A program made the translations under genes and the position numbers. From DASQZK01 sp963764345 (GTDB taxonomy: Bacteria > Bacteroidota > Bacteroidia > Bacteroidales > GCA-2748055), in assembly GCA_963764345.1 (NCBI GenBank), contig CAVXSF010000010.1, positions 1 to 64,000 of the forward strand: a DNA stretch of 64,000 nt, in the 5' to 3' direction. The notes beneath the pieces are model-generated. The model had not been told where the DNA came from, did not search any database, and saw only the letters and a program-made list of their open reading frames with translations. Below, in pieces: positions 1-11,926 of this stretch; the first letter of the stretch is position 1; each line of letters starts with the position of its first letter.

Positions 1-3000
1 CGCCACTCACCCGTCTGGTTCGTCGGGTTGGTGATCGTAATATCGGCCGTGCCATCATAGCAGAGCGTATCGTCTACTGCTACTTCGATCCTGGGTCGTG
101 GGTTGATATAAACCGTAATGGTCGTATCCAAGCCTCCGCCACACTCGCCCTCTGCCGTCACCCGGATCGATGTGCGGTGTGAAGTGATAGGTTACCGTCT
201 GGACAATCAGTGTGGTATTTACAAGGTTATCTGTCAGGTTCAGGGCGGTCTGGCTGGTACCGTCACTTAATATTCCCGTGACACCTGCCGGGTAGTTTAC
301 ATCCAGGTCATAGCGCCACTCGCCCGTCTGGTTGGTTGGGTTGGTGATCGTAATATCGGCCGTGCCATCATAACAGAGCGTATCGTCTACAGCTACTTCG
401 ATCCTGGGTCGTGGGTTGATGTACACCGTGATGGTCGTATCCGCACCTCCGCTACACTCGCCGTCGCCATCACCCGGATCGATGTGCGGTGTGAAGTGAT
501 AGGTCACCGTCTGAACGGTCAGTGTGGTATTTACCAGGTTGTCCGTCAGGTTCAGGTCGGTCTGGCTGGTGCCGTCACTTAATATTCCTGTGACACCGGC
601 CGGGTAGGTGACATCCAGGTCGTAGCGCCACTCGCCCGTCTGGTTCGTCGGATTTACCAGGGTGAAGCTGGTTGACCCGTCGTAACACAGGGTGTCATCG
701 GCTGTAACTTCGATCCTCGGTCGTGGATTAATATAAACCGTAATGGTGGTATCCACGCCTCCGCCACACTCGCCGTCGCCGTCACCCGGATCGATGTGCG
801 GTGTGAAGTGATAGGTTACCATTTGAACGGTCAGGGTGGTATTTACCAGGTTGTCCGTCAGGTTCAGGGCGGTCTGGCTGGTGCCGTCACTTAATATTCC
901 TGTGACACCTGCCGGGTAGGTTACATCCAGGTCGTAGCGCCACTCGCCCGTCTGGTTCGTCGGATTTACCAGGGTGAAGCTGGTTGACCCGTCGTAACAC
1001 AGGGTGTCGTCGGCTGTAACTTCGATCCTCGGCCTTGGATTAATATAAACCGTGATGGTGGTATCCACGCCTGCGCCACACTCGCCTTCGCCATCACCCG
1101 GATCGATGTGCGGTGTGAAGTGATAGGTCACCGTCTGAACGGTCAGGGTGGTATTTACCAGGTTATCCGTCAGGTTCAGGGCGGTCTGGCTGGTCCCGTC
1201 ACTTAATATTCCCGTGACACCTGCCGGGTAGTTTACATCCAGGTCATAGCGCCACTCACCCGTCTGGTTCGTCGGGTTGGTGATCGTAATATCGGCCGTG
1301 CCATCATAGCAGAGCGTATCGTCTACGGCTACCTCGATCCTGGGTCGTGGATTGATATACACCGTGATGGTGGTATCCACGCCTCCGCCACACTCGCCCT
1401 CTCCGTCACCCGGATCAATGTGCGGTGTGAAGTGATAGGTCACCGTCTGGACGGTCAGGGTGGTATTTGCCAGGTTATCTGTCAGGTTCAGGTCGGTCTG
1501 GCTGGTGCCGTCACTTAATAATCCCGTGACACCTGCCGGGTAGTTTACATCCAGGTCGTAGCGCCATTCGCCCGTCTGGTTTGTCGGGTTTACCAGTGTG
1601 AAGCTGGTTGACCCGTTGTAACACAGGGTGTCGTCGGCTGTAACTTCGATCCTCGGCCTTGGATTAATATAAACCGTAATGGTCGTATCCAAGCCATTGC
1701 CACACTCGCCGTCTGAGTCACCCGGATCAATGTGCGGTGTGAAGTGATAGGTTACCGTCTGGACGGTCAGGGTGGTATTTACCAGGTTGTCCGTCAGGTT
1801 CAGGTCGGTTTGGCTGGTGCCGTCACTTAATATTCCTGTGACACCTGCCGGGTAGGTGACATCCAGGTCATAGCGCCACTCGCCCGTCTGGTTGGTCGGG
1901 TTGGTGATCGTAATATCGGCCGTGCCATCATAACAGAGCGTATCGTCTACAGCTACTTCGATCCTGGGTCGTGGATTGATGTACACCGTGATGGTGGTAT
2001 CCGCACCTCCGCTACACTCACCCTCGCCGTCACCCGGATCGATGTGCGGTGTGAAGTGATAGGTTACCGTCTGAACGGTCAGTGTGGTATTTACCAGGTT
2101 GTCCGTAAGGTTCAGGTCGGTTTGGCTGGTGCCGTTACTTAATATTCCCGTGACACCTGCCGGGTAGGTGACATCCAGGTCGTAGCGCCACTCGCCCGTC
2201 TGGTTCGTCGGATTTACCAGGGTGAAGCTGGTTGACCCGTCGTAACACAGGGTGTCATCGGCTGTAACTTCGATCCTCGGCCTTGGATTAATATAAACCG
2301 TAATGGTCGTATCCAAGCCATTGCCACATTCGCCGTCTGAGTCACCCGGATCAATGTGCGGTGTGAAGTGATAGGTTACCATCTGAACGGTCAGTGTGGT
2401 ATTTACCAGGTTGTCTGTCAGGTTCAGATCGGTCTGGCTGGTGCCGTCACTTAATATTCCCGTGACACCTGCCGGGTAAGTTACGTCCAGATCGTAACGC
2501 CACTCACCCGTCTGGTTCGTTGGGTTGGTGATCGTAATATCAGCCATGCCATCATAGCAGAGCGTATCGTCTACAGCTACTTCGATCCTCGGTCTTGGGT
2601 TAATATAAACCGTGATGGTGGTATCCAAGCCATTGCCACACTCGCCCTCTGAGTCACCCGGATCGATGTGCGGTGTGAAGTGATAGGTCACCGTCTGAAC
2701 GGTCAGCGTGGTATTTGCCAGGTTGTCCGTAAGGTTCAGGTCGGTTTGGCTGGTGCCGTTACTTAATATTCCCGTGACACCGGCCGGGTAGGTGACATCC
2801 AGGTCGTAGCGCCACTCGCCCGTCTGGTTCGTCGGATTGGTGACCAGGGTGATAGCTGGTTGACCCGTCGTAACACAGGGTGTCGTCTACGGCTGTAACT
2901 TCGATACGCGGTTGTGGATTGATGTACACCGTAATGGTCGTATCCACGCCCCCGCCACATTCTCCGTCTGCCGTCACCCGGATCGATGTGCGGTGTGAAG

Positions 3001-5733
3001 TGATAGGTCACCGTCTGAACGGTCAGGGTGGTATTTACCAGGTTGTCCGTCAGGTTCAGGGCGGTTTGGCTGGTGCCGTCACTTAATATTCCCGTGACAC
3101 CTGCCGGGTAGGTTACATCCAGGTCGTAGCGCCACTCGCCCGTCTGGTTCGTCGGATTTACCAGGGTGAAGCTGGTTGACCCGTCGTAACACAGGGTGTC
3201 GTCGGCTGTAACTTCGATCCTCGGCCTTGGATTAATATAAACCGTAATGGTGGTATCCACGCCTTCGCCACACTCGCCGTCGCCGTCACCCGGATCGATG
3301 TGCGGTGTGAAGTGATAGGTCACCGTCTGAACGGTCAGGGTGGTATTTACCAGGTTGTCCGTCAGGTTCAGGGCGGTCTGGCTGGTGCCGTCACTTAATA
3401 TTCCCGTGACACCTGCCGGGTAGGTTACATCCAGGTCGTAGCGCCACTCACCCGTCTGGTTCGTCGGGTTGGTGATCGTAATATCGGCCGTGCCATCATA
3501 GCAGAGCGTATCGTCTACGGCTACCTCGATCCTCGGTCGTGGATTAATATAAACCGTAATGGTGGTATCCACGCCTCCGCCACACTCACCCTCTCCGTCA
3601 CCCGGATCAATGTGCGGTGTGAAGTGATAGGTTACCATCTGAACGGTCAGGGTGGTATTTACCAGGTTGTCTGTCAGGTTCAGGGCGGTCTGGCTGGTGC
3701 CGTCACTTAATATTCCTGTGACACCTGCCGGGTAGGTTACATCCAGGTCGTAGCGCCACTCGCCCGTCTGGTTCGTCGGATTTACCAGGGTGAAGCTGGT
3801 TGACCCGTCGTAACACAGGGTGTCATCGGCTGTAACTTCGATCCGCGGTCTTGGATTAATGTACACCGTAATGGTGGTATCCACGCCTCCGCCACACTCG
3901 CCGTCGCCGTCACCCGGATCGATGTGCGGTGTGAAGTGATAGGTCACCGTCTGAACGGTCAGGGTGGTATTTACCAGGTTGTCTGTCAGGTTCAGGGCGG
4001 TCTGGCTGGTGCCGTCACTTAATATTCCCGTGACACCTGCCGGGTAGGTTACATCCAGGTCGTAGCGCCACTCGCCCGTCTGGTTCGTCGGGTTGGTGAT
4101 CGTAATATCAGCCGTGCCATCATAGCAGAGCGTATCGTCTACAGCTACTTCGATCCTCGGTCTTGGATTAATATAAACCGTAATGGTGGTATCCACGCCA
4201 TTGCCACACTCGCCGTCGCCGTCACCCGGATCAATGTGCGGTGTGAAGTGATAGGTTACCGTCTGGACCAGTAATGTGGTATTTACCAGGTTGTCTGTCA
4301 GGTTCAGGTCGGTTTGGCTGGTGCCGTCACTTAATATTCCTGTGACACCTGCCGGGTAGGTTACATCCAGATCGTAGCGCCACTCGCCCGTCTGGTTCGT
4401 CGGGTTGGTGATCGTAATATCGGCCGTGCCATCATAGCAGAGCGTATCGTCTACAGCTACTTCGATCCTGGGTCGTGGGTTGATATACACCGTAATGGTG
4501 GTATCCACGCCTCCGCCACACTCGCCCTCTGCCGTCACCCGGATCAATGTGCGGTGTGAAGTGATAGGTTACCGTCTGGACGGTCAGCGTGGTATTTACC
4601 AGGTTATCTGTCAGGTTCAGGGCAGTCTGGCTGGTGCCGTCACTTAATATTCCCGTGACACCTGCCGGGTAGGTTACATCCAGGTCATAGCGCCACTCGC
4701 CCGTCTGGTTCGTCGGGTTTACCAGGGTGAAGCTGGTTGACCCGTCGTAACACAGGGTGTCGTCGGCTGTAACTTCGATACGCGGCCTTGGATTAATATA
4801 AACCGTAATGGTGGTATCCAAGCCATTGCCACACTCGCCTTCGCCGTCACCCGGATCGATGTGCGGTGTGAAGTGATAGGTCACCGTCTGAACGGTCAGG
4901 GTGGTATTCACCAGGTTGTCCGTCAGGTTCAGGGCGGTCTGGCTGGTGCCGTCACTTAATATTCCCGTGACACCTGCCGGGTAGGTTACATCCAGGTCAT
5001 AGCGCCACTCGCCCGTCTGGTTCGTCGGGTTGGTGATCGTAATATCGGCCGTGCCATCATAGCAGAGCGTATCGTCTACAGCTACCTCGATCCTGGGTCG
5101 TGGATTGATATAAACCGTGATGGTCGTATCCGCGCCTCCGCCACACTCGCCGTCTGCCGTCACCCGGATCGATGTGCGGTGTGAAGTGATAGGTCACCGT
5201 CTGAACGGTCAGTGTGGTATTTACCAGGTTGTCCGTCAGGTTCAGGGCGGTCTGGCTGGTGCCGTCACTTAATATTCCCGTGACACCTGCCGGGTAGGTT
5301 ACATCCAGGTCGTAGCGCCACTCGCCCGTCTGGTTCGTCGGATTTACCAGGGTGAAGCTGGTTGACCCGTCGTAACACAGGGTGTCATCGGCTGTAACTT
5401 CGATCCTCGGTCGTGGATTAATATAAACCGTAATGGTGGTATCCACGCCATTGCCACACTCGCCTTCGCCGTCACCCGGATCGATGTGCGGTGTGAAGTG
5501 ATAGGTTACCATCTGAACGGTCAGGGTGGTATTTACCAGGTTGTCCGTCAGGTTCAGGGCGGTCTGGCTGGTGCCGTCACTTAATATTCCTGTGACACCT
5601 GCCGGGTAGGTTACATCCAGGTCGTAGCGCCACTCGCCCGTCTGGTTCGTTGGATTTACCAGGGTGACGCTGGTTGACCCGTCGTAACACAGGGTGTCGT
5701 CGGCTGTAACTTCGATCCTCGGTCTTGGGTTGA
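1..5733 (-). repeat. Tandem array of 312-bp protein-coding repeats (about 18.4 copies in window)
   Basis: Units recur every 312 bases (104 codons). The landmark at 5712 recurs at about 5400, 5088, 4776 and so on down to 90. Two unit types are distinguishable: type A has E-V-A-V-D-D and G-T-A-D-I-T-I-T, type B has E-V-T-A-D-D and G-S-T-S-F-T-L-V. From the N-terminal side the order reads B B A B A A B A B hybrid A B A B A B B A A, so the array is mostly an A-B dimer. Nucleotide identity between units is very high, including synonymous positions, which points to recent expansion or gene conversion. The array continues past position 1. Confidence 0.95.
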
Positions 5734-8605
5734 TCTCAATATTAAGAACTTCAGCAATTCCATTTCTGCATTCATCGTTACCATTTCCGAGACGGATAAA
5801 AGGGGTAAATGAATAGGTTAAAGTTTTAACACTATCGCCAGTATTTATGAGATGATCAGTAAGAATTGCCGGGCCTGTTAAATTCAGTGAAGAAAGACCC
5901 CCCGTCCAATCACCTGAAACACCATCAGGGTATGAAACACTGACATCATAAAACCAACCCTCTGAAACAATCCCATTCAGCCGGTTAATATCAAAAGAGA
6001 CTGAATCATTACTGCATAACCTGGAATCAGATGAAACTGACAAAACGGGAGTAGGATTTATCCAAATCGTGGACGTATCATTAATACCGGTACATCTTTC
6101 TGATCCGTTATTGTCCAGAGTGTAAGGTGAAACTATGAGAATCACTTTATGTACTTCAGAGCCAGTGTTTTGGATATTATCTTCAATCACAAAACCTTCC
6201 GGCAAATCTGACTGGTCAGGGCTATTCAGGGTAATATTTATGGAATCGCCAAAATCCGGAATGTACTGGTATCTGAACTTCAGTGGTTGATCCGGCACAG
6301 TACTACTTGTAATCTCAATCCCAGTAACTTCATTATTACAGTATAACGCTGAATCCGGGATCAGCTGCACTTTAGGGACCGGTTCAATGTAAATAATCTG
6401 ATCTTTGGAAGTTATGTTATTACAACTGTCCTTTACTGACCATTTTCGGGTAATGTATCCAAAATGATCACAGTCTGAAAGATTAGCCAAATCATCAGAA
6501 TAACTTATGTCTGGAAGGGATGTGCAATTATCGGATACGGAGCTTATGTTTCCGGTAACGGAAGGATCTGTGTCAAAGCTGCAATCCAGACTCCGGCAAA
6601 TGGTATCATCAGGTGGTGTAGTAAATACTGGAGGTGTAGTATCTATTATCCTGATCATCTGGGTGTCGGCAGTCTGATTATTACATCCGTCTGTTATTTT
6701 GAAAATCCTTGATACTTCAACCGGACAGGTTCCTGTTTTTGAGTCATGGTAAGAAATATCTGCAATGCTGCAATTATCTGATGCTGAAGCACCCGTCAGA
6801 GACAAAAATACAGGAAGAGTAATTGTCGTTTCGGATTCGCTGTAAAGAAGACCGGTAATCTCAGAAATGTCACAGCCCTCGATGTCATAATCTGACGGCG
6901 CAATAACGACCGGAGCCGTTGTATCATTTACCCTGATCGTTTGAATGACGGAGGTCGTATTACCACAGTCATCCGACAATCTGAAAGTGCGCCTGACCTC
7001 AACCGGACATGTTCCTGACCTTGTATCCTGATAAGTGACACTTGCGATATGGCAACTTTCTGTAACACCGGCTCCCGGTAATGCCAGAAATTCCGCGAGT
7101 GTTATGACGGTTTCAGTTTCAGAATAAGGGAAGTCAGTAATGGCAGAAATATTACATCCTTCAAGATCATAATCTGAAGGAGTCGTAACGGTTGGAGCGA
7201 TGGTATCATCAACATGGATAATCTGACTTTTTGTTGTGAGGTTTCCATTATCATCCGTTATCCTGAATATTCGTGTAACAGTAAGCGGACAATTGCCGCT
7301 TTGGCTGTCCTGGTAGGTAATGGTAGCGATACCGCAATTATCTGAAGCCGAAGCACCGGTAAGTGAGAGAAATGCAGCAAGTGAAACGGTTGTTTCTGTT
7401 TCATGATAGGCCAGATCTGAGATAGCAGTAACATCGCATCCTTCAACTGAATAATCGGAAGGTGGATTTACCAGAGGTTTAATGGTATCCCTCACTGTAA
7501 CGGTTACCTGTCTGCTAACAGAATTACCATTAATATCGGACACGGTTACAAGAACTGCATTATCTCCTATATCTCCACAATCAAAGTTGTTTGGATTTGG
7601 TGCAATAGTGAAAGAGCAATTGTCACCAGTCGTACCATTATCAAAATCACTTCCATTGACGGTAGCCATACCGGATGGATTAAGGTAAACAGTAAGGCTG
7701 CTAATGAGATCAGGAACCGGGGATATGGTATCAAGCACAGTAATACCTGCCGAACAGAATGCTACATTACCTGATTCGTCCTTTACCATAACAGTGATGG
7801 GATTCAGACCGACTTCACCGCAGCTGAAGTTTGTTTTATAGAGTGTAATGGATTTTATATCCCCGCAGTTGTCTGTAATACCATCATCAATGAAGGTGCT
7901 GTCAATTATTGCATTACCATAGCCATCAAGATAAACTGTTGTATCCTTGCAATTAGCGTCAGGAGGAGTAGCATCCTCGATTTGTATAGGAAGAACGTCA
8001 GAAGAAGCCTGACATCCGCTGGAATCAATACTTTCAGAAACTTCTAAATCTCCTGAGGGACCTGAAAACCAAAACACTTTTATGGAGTTTGTCCCGAAAT
8101 CCTCAACTTTGAACCCTCCTGATACCGACCAGGAAAAGCTATGGTAAAGGGAATCAGGATCAGATACATTATACATAACATTCTCGGAAAACGGGCAGAC
8201 AACCACATCTCCAATGATTTGAGGCTTTCCGGGAACAGGATTTACGGTGATATAGTCTGGCTTAACCAGGATGGTCTCTGCCCCTGTTTTCCAAATCTTC
8301 AGCGTAACCGTATATTTTCCTGCACTTTGATACGCAACGGTTACATCATTCTTGTTCATAAGGATCGTATCCTCAGGTACAGCGCCAGGGCCAAAGATCC
8401 AGTAACATGAATCAATAGGGACTTCAGTGTTATTATGGAACGTCACGGTTTCGCCTTCACAGACCACCGTTTTATCAGAATTAAATTTGACTTGCTGTGC
8501 TTTGATTTCTGACCAGGGATAAAAGCAGGCTATCAGGCACAAAATGCCTAAAAGCCTTGTAAAACCTACAAGGCCGGTTTTTCTATTTTCCTGAGGTAAG
8601 ATCAT
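1..8605 (-). CDS. Giant secreted PKD-like repeat surface protein, C-terminus beyond the window, interrupted by +1 frameshifts
   Basis: The gene begins at 8605 with a signal peptide (LLGILCLIACFYP core, ending near KAQQ); an in-frame ATG at 8677 exists but would put 24 non-signal residues in front. The mature part opens with a PKD domain (C-E-G-E-T start, YTVTLKIW end), a second Ig-like domain, then several HYR-like modules with the recurrent pattern T-A-P-V-V and D-N-C. From about 5733 to the left edge follow 19 copies (the last partial) of a 104-residue PKD-like unit with one Cys in T-L-C-Y-D-G and one in G-E-C. The reading frame shifts by +1 near 5155, 4535, 2970, 2850 and 160. A continuous protein resumes after each shift, so I read it as one gene. 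The likely role is a cell-surface adhesin or matrix protein, and a type IX sorting domain may lie off-window. Function is inferred only from architecture. Confidence 0.8.
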
Positions 8606-8625
8606 AAAAATAAATTGCCCTGAAC

Positions 8626-8651
8626 CAAAAAACAGGTCATCTGCATGACCT
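8626..8651 (-). promoter_or_regulatory. Stem-loop plus T-run just upstream of the giant surface protein start
   Basis: On the minus strand AGGTCAT-GCAG-ATGACCT forms a perfect 7-bp stem with a 4-nt loop, followed after one base by six T residues, ending about 20 nt before the ATG at 8605. It resembles an intrinsic terminator. It could end the recO transcript, or act as an attenuator in the leader of the surface-protein gene. The stem is short, with 3 G/C pairs, so termination may be weak. Confidence 0.35.
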
Positions 8652-8772
8652 ATTTTATACCGGAAACGTTGCTTCACCCTGTCTCCGATAAAAACCGTAT
8701 CTAAAATATAGAATTATTTACTTTTATACGATTATTTTCCTGGTAGGTTTTGAAGAATTGTCGGATAATGAT

Positions 8773-9498
8773 TTAAATAAACAATTCTTTCAATATACTG
8801 ATGGATTTTAAGGTATCAAGGTTATAATGATGAAATGAATAAAATCGTATTAATTCTCCGAGTAAATCATTACGTTGCTGATGAGAAAATTTGATTTGAG
8901 AACCTTCCTCGTAATTCATTTCCAGTAGTTTTGACAGAGTCGCAGCACTCTCTGAATCAACGAAATGAAAATGATAAGGAATCTCATGATCAAATGTACC
9001 TTCCCGGATATCAAAAATAAGGTTTTCACCAACTTTATCCTTTAAGGGCAGAATGCCAAGAAATTTAGTCAGTTTAATTAAAAAAAGAAGATGAAAATTT
9101 GCCGAACCTTCAGAGTGCAGATCAAAATATGCAATGGAATGTTGTAAAAAATCGAAAAGAGACGGGTCTGGTTCCTCCTGTCGGATTGTTTTATACAGGA
9201 CTTCAGCCATAAATATGGCCTGGCCACTTTTTTTTACATCATAAGGGAAATGAGTGAAATTTTCAGCAAGGGAAAATTCCTTAACCAATTTTAGGTCCTG
9301 CTTCTCATTATTATAGAACTCAACATAGAGAAGAAAAAGTGGCTGAATAAGATTTGCTTTAAGTTTTGATTTTCGACCCCTGACCCCTTTCATAATAAAG
9401 GATTTCCGCCCGAAATTCTCTGTATACATTTCGGTAATAATACTGGATTCACCAAATTTAAGGTGATGAAGTACGATACCCTTTGTTTTCTCCAGCAT
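8773..9498 (-). CDS. recO: DNA repair protein RecO
   Basis: RecO binds single-stranded DNA and, with RecR, helps load RecA at gaps in the RecFOR recombination pathway in the cytoplasm. The 241-residue length is normal for the family. The N-terminus (K-T-K-G-I-V-L-H, then K-F-G-E-S-S-I-I-T) is the RecO OB-fold. It is followed by the helical domain with the typical A-E-V-L-Y-K-T and F-L-Q-H-S-I segments. The Bacteroidota form lacks the zinc-finger cysteines present in some RecO proteins, and none are seen here. The start lies three bases after the porZ stop, so the two genes are probably co-transcribed. Confidence 0.93.
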   Translation of the reverse strand: MLEKTKGIVLHHLKFGESSIITEMYTENFGRKSFIMKGVRGRKSKLKANLIQPLFLLYVEFYNNEKQDLKLVKEFSLAENFTHFPYDVKKSGQAIFMAEVLYKTIRQEEPDPSLFDFLQHSIAYFDLHSEGSANFHLLFLIKLTKFLGILPLKDKVGENLIFDIREGTFDHEIPYHFHFVDSESAATLSKLLEMNYEEGSQIKFSHQQRNDLLGELIRFYSFHHYNLDTLKSISILKELFI

Positions 9499-9501
9499 GA
9501 A

Positions 9502-11790
9502 TTAATGAATGAACAGTAACTTTGTTACATGAGTTTGGGACCCGTCTTCGTTGGTACAAAACACCAGGTAAATGCCTGAATTAACCCTGTTGCCCCTCAG
9601 GTTCCTGCCGTCCCAAACGGCGCTGCCGCCTTGTGACATGTTTTCCCAAACCAGATTACCGTTAAGATCGGTTATTTTGATGTAGGTGTTTTCAATCAGT
9701 CCTTTAATTACAATATCCCCATGATATTCAGGTCTGACAGGATTTGGATACACATAAACATCATTGAAGGTCTCAGCCGGTCCGGTAGCATCTCCAACAA
9801 AAGAAATGATCCCGTTAAAGGTACCGATGAATACCTCGCCTGATTTGTCATCTATGGCAATATCGGTAATTGAATTTGAAAGCAGGGGGCTATTGTCGGT
9901 ATTAAAGGAATGGATCTGTTTGTAGCCGTCTTCGGAAACCAGAAAAACACCTCCGTTTTTCGTTCCAAGCCATTTCCTGTCTGCACCATCTACCTTTATT
10001 GAGGTAACCGTCTCCGTACCCAGTAAGAGGTCTCCGTCATTAGTCCCATCGTTACGTGGAACGATGATTTGGCTGGCATAGAAGAGATCACTGGAAAAAA
10101 CCCGTGAAGGGCTGTAATAAACCAGCACACCCTGATTGGTACCGAGCCAGATATTTCCCTGTCTGTCTTCCGCGATGGATTCGATCTCGTTTGTAATGAT
10201 TCGATTATTCACATCTACGACTGAAAGTTTTCGGTACTGGTCATCATCCGTATTATCAATCGTTCCGTTAAAATCGTAAACAAATATTCCATTCCCGCCA
10301 GGTAAAAGCATCCAGATATTATCATCGCGGGTAACAATGATTTTTCCAATGTTCGGAGCTCCGATGGCAGATCCAATAGCAAAACTTTTCCAATCACCGT
10401 TATTCTTAAGGACGGAAAGAGGGCTGGCAACTCCTGAATTCGGAACCCACAGATTATGTTCATTATCAAAGGCAAGACCACCAATCCGGACGAACTTATC
10501 ATTCGGAATGATCGTTTGAAGTGTACTGTTATTTTCGTTGAAAGATTGAAAGAATTTATCATCTTTAAATTCAAGAAGTCCATACCCCCAGGTGGCTACG
10601 TAATAATGAGATGTATTATCCCTGTCAATGGCTATTGCAACAGGGTCGCGATAATCACCAGAAGTCCAATTACTCCATATCCGGTCATTGAACCGGTAGA
10701 TATATGCCGGGCGGTATTGGTTCCCCATGGCAGAGGTGTAGCCCCCGTCCACTCCAATTAGTTTTCCATTAACATCATCCAAAGCCACAACATTAAGATC
10801 AAATGGTCCATTTGGATAAACGGCAAATAATTCCTCACCCACACGGCTGCGAATCAGGCCCCTACCCCTGTCTGCAATCCACAATGTATTATCGGTGGTC
10901 ATCAATGCGAACTGCGGATGACCAGTTTCGACTTCTCTCAGGATATTTCCTGATTCATCAATCACCTGTACGGAATTCCCGGAACTGACAATAAGATTAT
11001 TTCCTGAGGATGACATATGAGTTACAACCGAGGCTTCATAATTCTGAAAAAGTTGCCAGGTATACCCGTCGTACTCATAGAGCAGATTCTGGCTGGCGTT
11101 ATCACTTTCGAGATTAACGAAGATTTTGTTACCTGCGGCTGTACATGAAGTGAAGCGATACCCGCTTCCGGGAATTTCATTGATTTTATGCCAATTGTTG
11201 AAATCGATCAGGTTAGGATTGCTAAGACTGGCAGTGTATAAACCCTGATCTGTAGCCGCATATAAATTATCCCCCAGGTGCGTAATGGAATTTATCTTTA
11301 ACTGCAAGCCCTGGTCTCCGATCAGATAGGTTTCTCTTATTTCTCTTTTAATAAGATCGAGTTTTACAATGCCAAAACCGCAAGCCAGGTATGCATTGTC
11401 TCCAATGAAATGAATATCATTGATTTCTTTATCCCCAAGCAGTTGTTTCCGGTTAATATCAGGCAGATTGTAAATCTGGTTATCAACAATAAGATCCACA
11501 TTTGCATCTGCGTATGCAATAATTAGCGTACCTGTTTCTTGAGAATATCCCAGAGAAGAAATTTTAAAATCAGAAAGCCCGTCCTCTTTTGTGAACTTTT
11601 CTAGGCTGTTGTCGCGCAAATCAAAGTAGAACAACCCCCCGGTGGTGGAGCAAAAAATCCGATGGTCGGTAATGGCAAGGCTAAATGCATTATTATAAGG
11701 GAGATAACTGGTCCATGTTCCAAGCGGGGCCTGTGAACTGACTTTTAGCAAGAGCATAAGACCCGTAAGGGTTAGAGTAATTTTAGTCAC
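9502..11790 (-). CDS. porZ: PorZ-like beta-propeller protein of the type IX secretion system
   Basis: PorZ is a surface protein of the type IX secretion attachment complex; in Porphyromonas gingivalis it helps deliver anionic LPS to secreted cargo. This 762-residue protein has a short signal peptide (M-T-K-I-T-L-T-L-T-G start, then S-S-Q-A), two seven-bladed-type propeller regions full of two-component-regulator propeller motifs (G-L-S-D-F, N-I-W-L-G-T-N-Q-G-V), and a type A sorting domain from about residue 680 (Y-V-Y-P-N-P-V, ending in V-T-K-L-L-F-I-H). The start is GTG at 11790: an in-frame stop lies just upstream, and the next ATG (11757) would destroy the signal peptide. It sits between rdgB and recO on the same strand. 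Propeller proteins of this type are numerous, so the PorZ assignment rests on the combination of opening G-T-W-T-S-Y-L-P, propellers and sorting domain. Confidence 0.8.
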   Translation of the reverse strand: MTKITLTLTGLMLLLKVSSQAPLGTWTSYLPYNNAFSLAITDHRIFCSTTGGLFYFDLRDNSLEKFTKEDGLSDFKISSLGYSQETGTLIIAYADANVDLIVDNQIYNLPDINRKQLLGDKEINDIHFIGDNAYLACGFGIVKLDLIKREIRETYLIGDQGLQLKINSITHLGDNLYAATDQGLYTASLSNPNLIDFNNWHKINEIPGSGYRFTSCTAAGNKIFVNLESDNASQNLLYEYDGYTWQLFQNYEASVVTHMSSSGNNLIVSSGNSVQVIDESGNILREVETGHPQFALMTTDNTLWIADRGRGLIRSRVGEELFAVYPNGPFDLNVVALDDVNGKLIGVDGGYTSAMGNQYRPAYIYRFNDRIWSNWTSGDYRDPVAIAIDRDNTSHYYVATWGYGLLEFKDDKFFQSFNENNSTLQTIIPNDKFVRIGGLAFDNEHNLWVPNSGVASPLSVLKNNGDWKSFAIGSAIGAPNIGKIIVTRDDNIWMLLPGGNGIFVYDFNGTIDNTDDDQYRKLSVVDVNNRIITNEIESIAEDRQGNIWLGTNQGVLVYYSPSRVFSSDLFYASQIIVPRNDGTNDGDLLLGTETVTSIKVDGADRKWLGTKNGGVFLVSEDGYKQIHSFNTDNSPLLSNSITDIAIDDKSGEVFIGTFNGIISFVGDATGPAETFNDVYVYPNPVRPEYHGDIVIKGLIENTYIKITDLNGNLVWENMSQGGSAVWDGRNLRGNRVNSGIYLVFCTNEDGSQTHVTKLLFIH

Positions 11791-11926
11791 AGTCAGCGAT
11801 TTTATTACTTAATTACGGAAAATTCCGGAGGTTAGTATGCAATTTTAGAATTATTGTATGTCTGATTCAGTAAATCCCCGGATTCGTTTTTACAACCCTT
11901 ACAACAGTAAGTATTTGAGAACCCTG

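Noticed and set aside
2880..3086. Plus-strand open frame inside the repeat array
   Set aside because: It is the complement of the repeat-coding strand and has no protein features of its own.
150..5165. Frameshifts in the repeats as phase-variation switches
   Set aside because: No homopolymer or short tandem tract is present at the sites, and the merged-variant pattern is better explained as a consensus artefact; kept only as a refutation possibility.
1..5733. The tandem repeats as a CRISPR array or non-coding satellite
   Set aside because: Units are 312 bp, have no spacers, keep one long reading frame per unit and encode a conserved PKD-like domain on the minus strand.
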